From the NCBI GenBank assembly GCA_023406715.1, contig JAEXVC010000082.1:1-32794 (forward strand): a DNA stretch of 32,794 nt. Reading direction: 5' to 3'. Below are positions 31,575 through 32,794 of this stretch, in pieces. This DNA comes from Bacteroidota bacterium. Lineage in GTDB: Bacteria > Bacteroidota > Bacteroidia > Bacteroidales > Tenuifilaceae. Positions within the stretch are counted from its first letter, which is position 1; each line of letters opens with the position of its first letter. The position numbers and the translations under genes are program-made. The notes below the pieces were generated by a model, which worked only from the letters and a program-made list of their open reading frames with translations, was not told where the DNA came from and searched no databases.

Positions 31575-32794
31575 CTATTGAAAAACGGTAACATCATCAA
31601 TGCGATATGCGGTGGTTTGCGTACCACTACCTGTATACTTAAATGCAATGTATACATCACCAGAGAATGCAGAGAGGTCAACTTTACCAGACTTAACCCA
31701 TTTATTTGTACCATCGGCCTGAGTCACGATTACAGCTTCAGTTAACTCGGTCATAGTAGCATTCCAGGGACTTGAACCATCATAGTTGGTTAGAATGTAT
31801 GCTTTCAGAGTTGAATTTGCCCAGAAATTATACTGCGATTCAAACATTAGGTAGTAGGTAACTCCTGCTGGAATTGTAACCTTAGGCGAAACCAACCAGG
31901 CAATATTACTAGCCTCGCCCGACTGATAAGGGTTCATCTCGGCATAGGTATCGCCACTATACTGCTTAGCATTCCACACCTTAGTACCAGCTTCGGCAAT
32001 GGTTTGCCAGCCTCCCACAGAGATTGGAAAATTCACTGTTGCTGCAGTAAAATCCTGTGAGAGAGCTTTCAGAACTCTAGGCCCATCCATCTGCACATCG
32101 GTAACCTTTTGTAAATATAACTGGTAGTAACTTGTGCTAAAACTAGTATATTTACCAAGTAATGCTTTAATTGTTCCTCTACCTGAGGGTAGGATACAGG
32201 TGGCAAAAGTTGCACGGTTGCTATTACGAACAACAATCTTATTAAAATCGCCATCCTCAACACTTCTGTCGGTAGTAGAATTGGTTTCGGAATATCCTCT
32301 ACCTATTTCGCCATCTAAAAATTGAACCCCAGACAATGTTATAATCTTACCCAACATAGAGTCGTTAATCTCTGGTATAGTTGTTTCAAGAGGGGCAATT
32401 GGTTCACCAGAACCAGTAATATAGATACTTTTATAGAACAAATCAGGGGCAAGGTTTCCTAAATATGAACCATCCTGTCCTCCAAGTTTAGTAACTCCGT
32501 ATGACTTTCCAATGTATAACCCTTCACAATTTACTGTAACTATAGTCCCCACAGGGAAATCGGCATAAAGCATTAATGTGTTAATCTTATACTCAATTGC
32601 ACCTGTTTCGTCTTGAATACTAAGCGACTGAAATATACTACCATTCTCATCGTTGGCAACTACCATACCTTGAATTACAAACTCGCCAGTAATTTTCACC
32701 GGACTTGAGCCAGTATTATAGGCTTTCAATTGAGCAATTGTTTTATTGGCTACCGGTGCGGCAGTTCCAAAACGAGGGTCGGTAAACTTTATAT
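31575..32794 (-). CDS. DUF5689 / choice-of-anchor J secreted protein, C-terminal part (5' partial)
   Basis: The frame stays open to the right edge, so the start and signal peptide are outside the window; a TTG at 32729 inside the frame is not the true start. Just inside the edge it reads FTDPRFGTAAPVANKTIAQL, followed by the DUF5689 block (KITGEFVIQGMVVANDENG, SLSIQDETGAIEYKI), which has OB-fold-like strands. A choice-of-anchor-J jelly-roll domain follows from the SQDFTAATVNFPISVGGWQT segment to the C-terminus (GDVYIAFKYTGSGTQTTAYRIDDVTVF). Such proteins are exported to the Bacteroidetes surface and bind carbohydrates or proteins. No type IX sorting domain ends this protein. Confidence 0.85.
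   Translation of the reverse strand, partial: IKFTDPRFGTAAPVANKTIAQLKAYNTGSSPVKITGEFVIQGMVVANDENGSIFQSLSIQDETGAIEYKINTLMLYADFPVGTIVTVNCEGLYIGKSYGVTKLGGQDGSYLGNLAPDLFYKSIYITGSGEPIAPLETTIPEINDSMLGKIITLSGVQFLDGEIGRGYSETNSTTDRSVEDGDFNKIVVRNSNRATFATCILPSGRGTIKALLGKYTSFSTSYYQLYLQKVTDVQMDGPRVLKALSQDFTAATVNFPISVGGWQTIAEAGTKVWNAKQYSGDTYAEMNPYQSGEASNIAWLVSPKVTIPAGVTYYLMFESQYNFWANSTLKAYILTNYDGSSPWNATMTELTEAVIVTQADGTNKWVKSGKVDLSAFSGDVYIAFKYTGSGTQTTAYRIDDVTVFQ

Noticed and set aside
1..32794. CRISPR array, prophage, integrase, defence island or biosynthetic cluster
   Set aside because: No regularly spaced direct repeats, transposase, integrase, restriction or assembly-line genes were seen on either strand.

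Overview
This window reads as a chromosomal segment of a Bacteroidota bacterium, probably of the Bacteroidales/Marinilabiliales type. The signs seen in the sequence are: many intergenic copies of the Bacteroidetes promoter form (TTG, about 19 bases, TAnnTTTG), almost no Shine-Dalgarno sites, a fused DAHP synthase/chorismate mutase, a GlmU-family protein, a DUF4492-cydA-cydB operon, a sigma-54 activator without a DNA-binding domain, and a DUF5689 surface protein. The assignment to phylum is an inference from these family patterns. No mobile element, integrase, CRISPR array, phage gene or rRNA was seen.

Layout. 1-2.4 kb: the end of a Ppx/GppA phosphatase, a short NtrC-type response regulator and an exported isochorismatase-like hydrolase. 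2.4-7.6 kb: a small unknown protein, tRNA-His with its own promoter and terminator, a polysaccharide flippase, an AlkD-like HEAT protein, a Bax inhibitor-1 family membrane protein, zinc-free ribosomal protein L31 and a GlmU-family nucleotidyltransferase. 7.7-12.5 kb: Lon protease, phosphatidylserine synthase and PurS, which meet the DAHP synthase/chorismate mutase gene head-on with no gap. 12.5-16.7 kb: a radical SAM protein and the cytochrome bd operon (DUF4492, cydA, cydB), followed by a 40-residue single-span membrane peptide that looks like a CydX-type small subunit.

17.0-22.4 kb: a plus-strand run with a HAD-like phosphatase, a glutaminyl cyclase lipoprotein, aspartate ammonia-lyase, a DUF2079 membrane protein and a methyltransferase. 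It is closed by a perfect 34-bp palindrome and faces a C69 dipeptidase gene. 24.2-30.7 kb: a tripartite RND efflux system (TolC, adaptor, pump) preceded by a TetR repressor gene. Near-identical ACCGA..GGTCGGT palindromes lie before both tetR and tolC, which argues that one repressor controls both. 30.7 kb to the end: a LPS-kinase-like protein, a bidirectional terminator and the C-terminal part of a DUF5689/choice-of-anchor-J secreted protein running off the right edge.

Most of the window is housekeeping and envelope biology. The less ordinary items are the tiny ORF after cydB, the paired TetR operators, two members of an intergenic palindrome family (22.4 and 30.7 kb), the AlkD-like protein with replaced catalytic residues, and the regulator with a GAFTSA loop and no DNA-binding domain. 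I did not find a clearly new multi-gene system.
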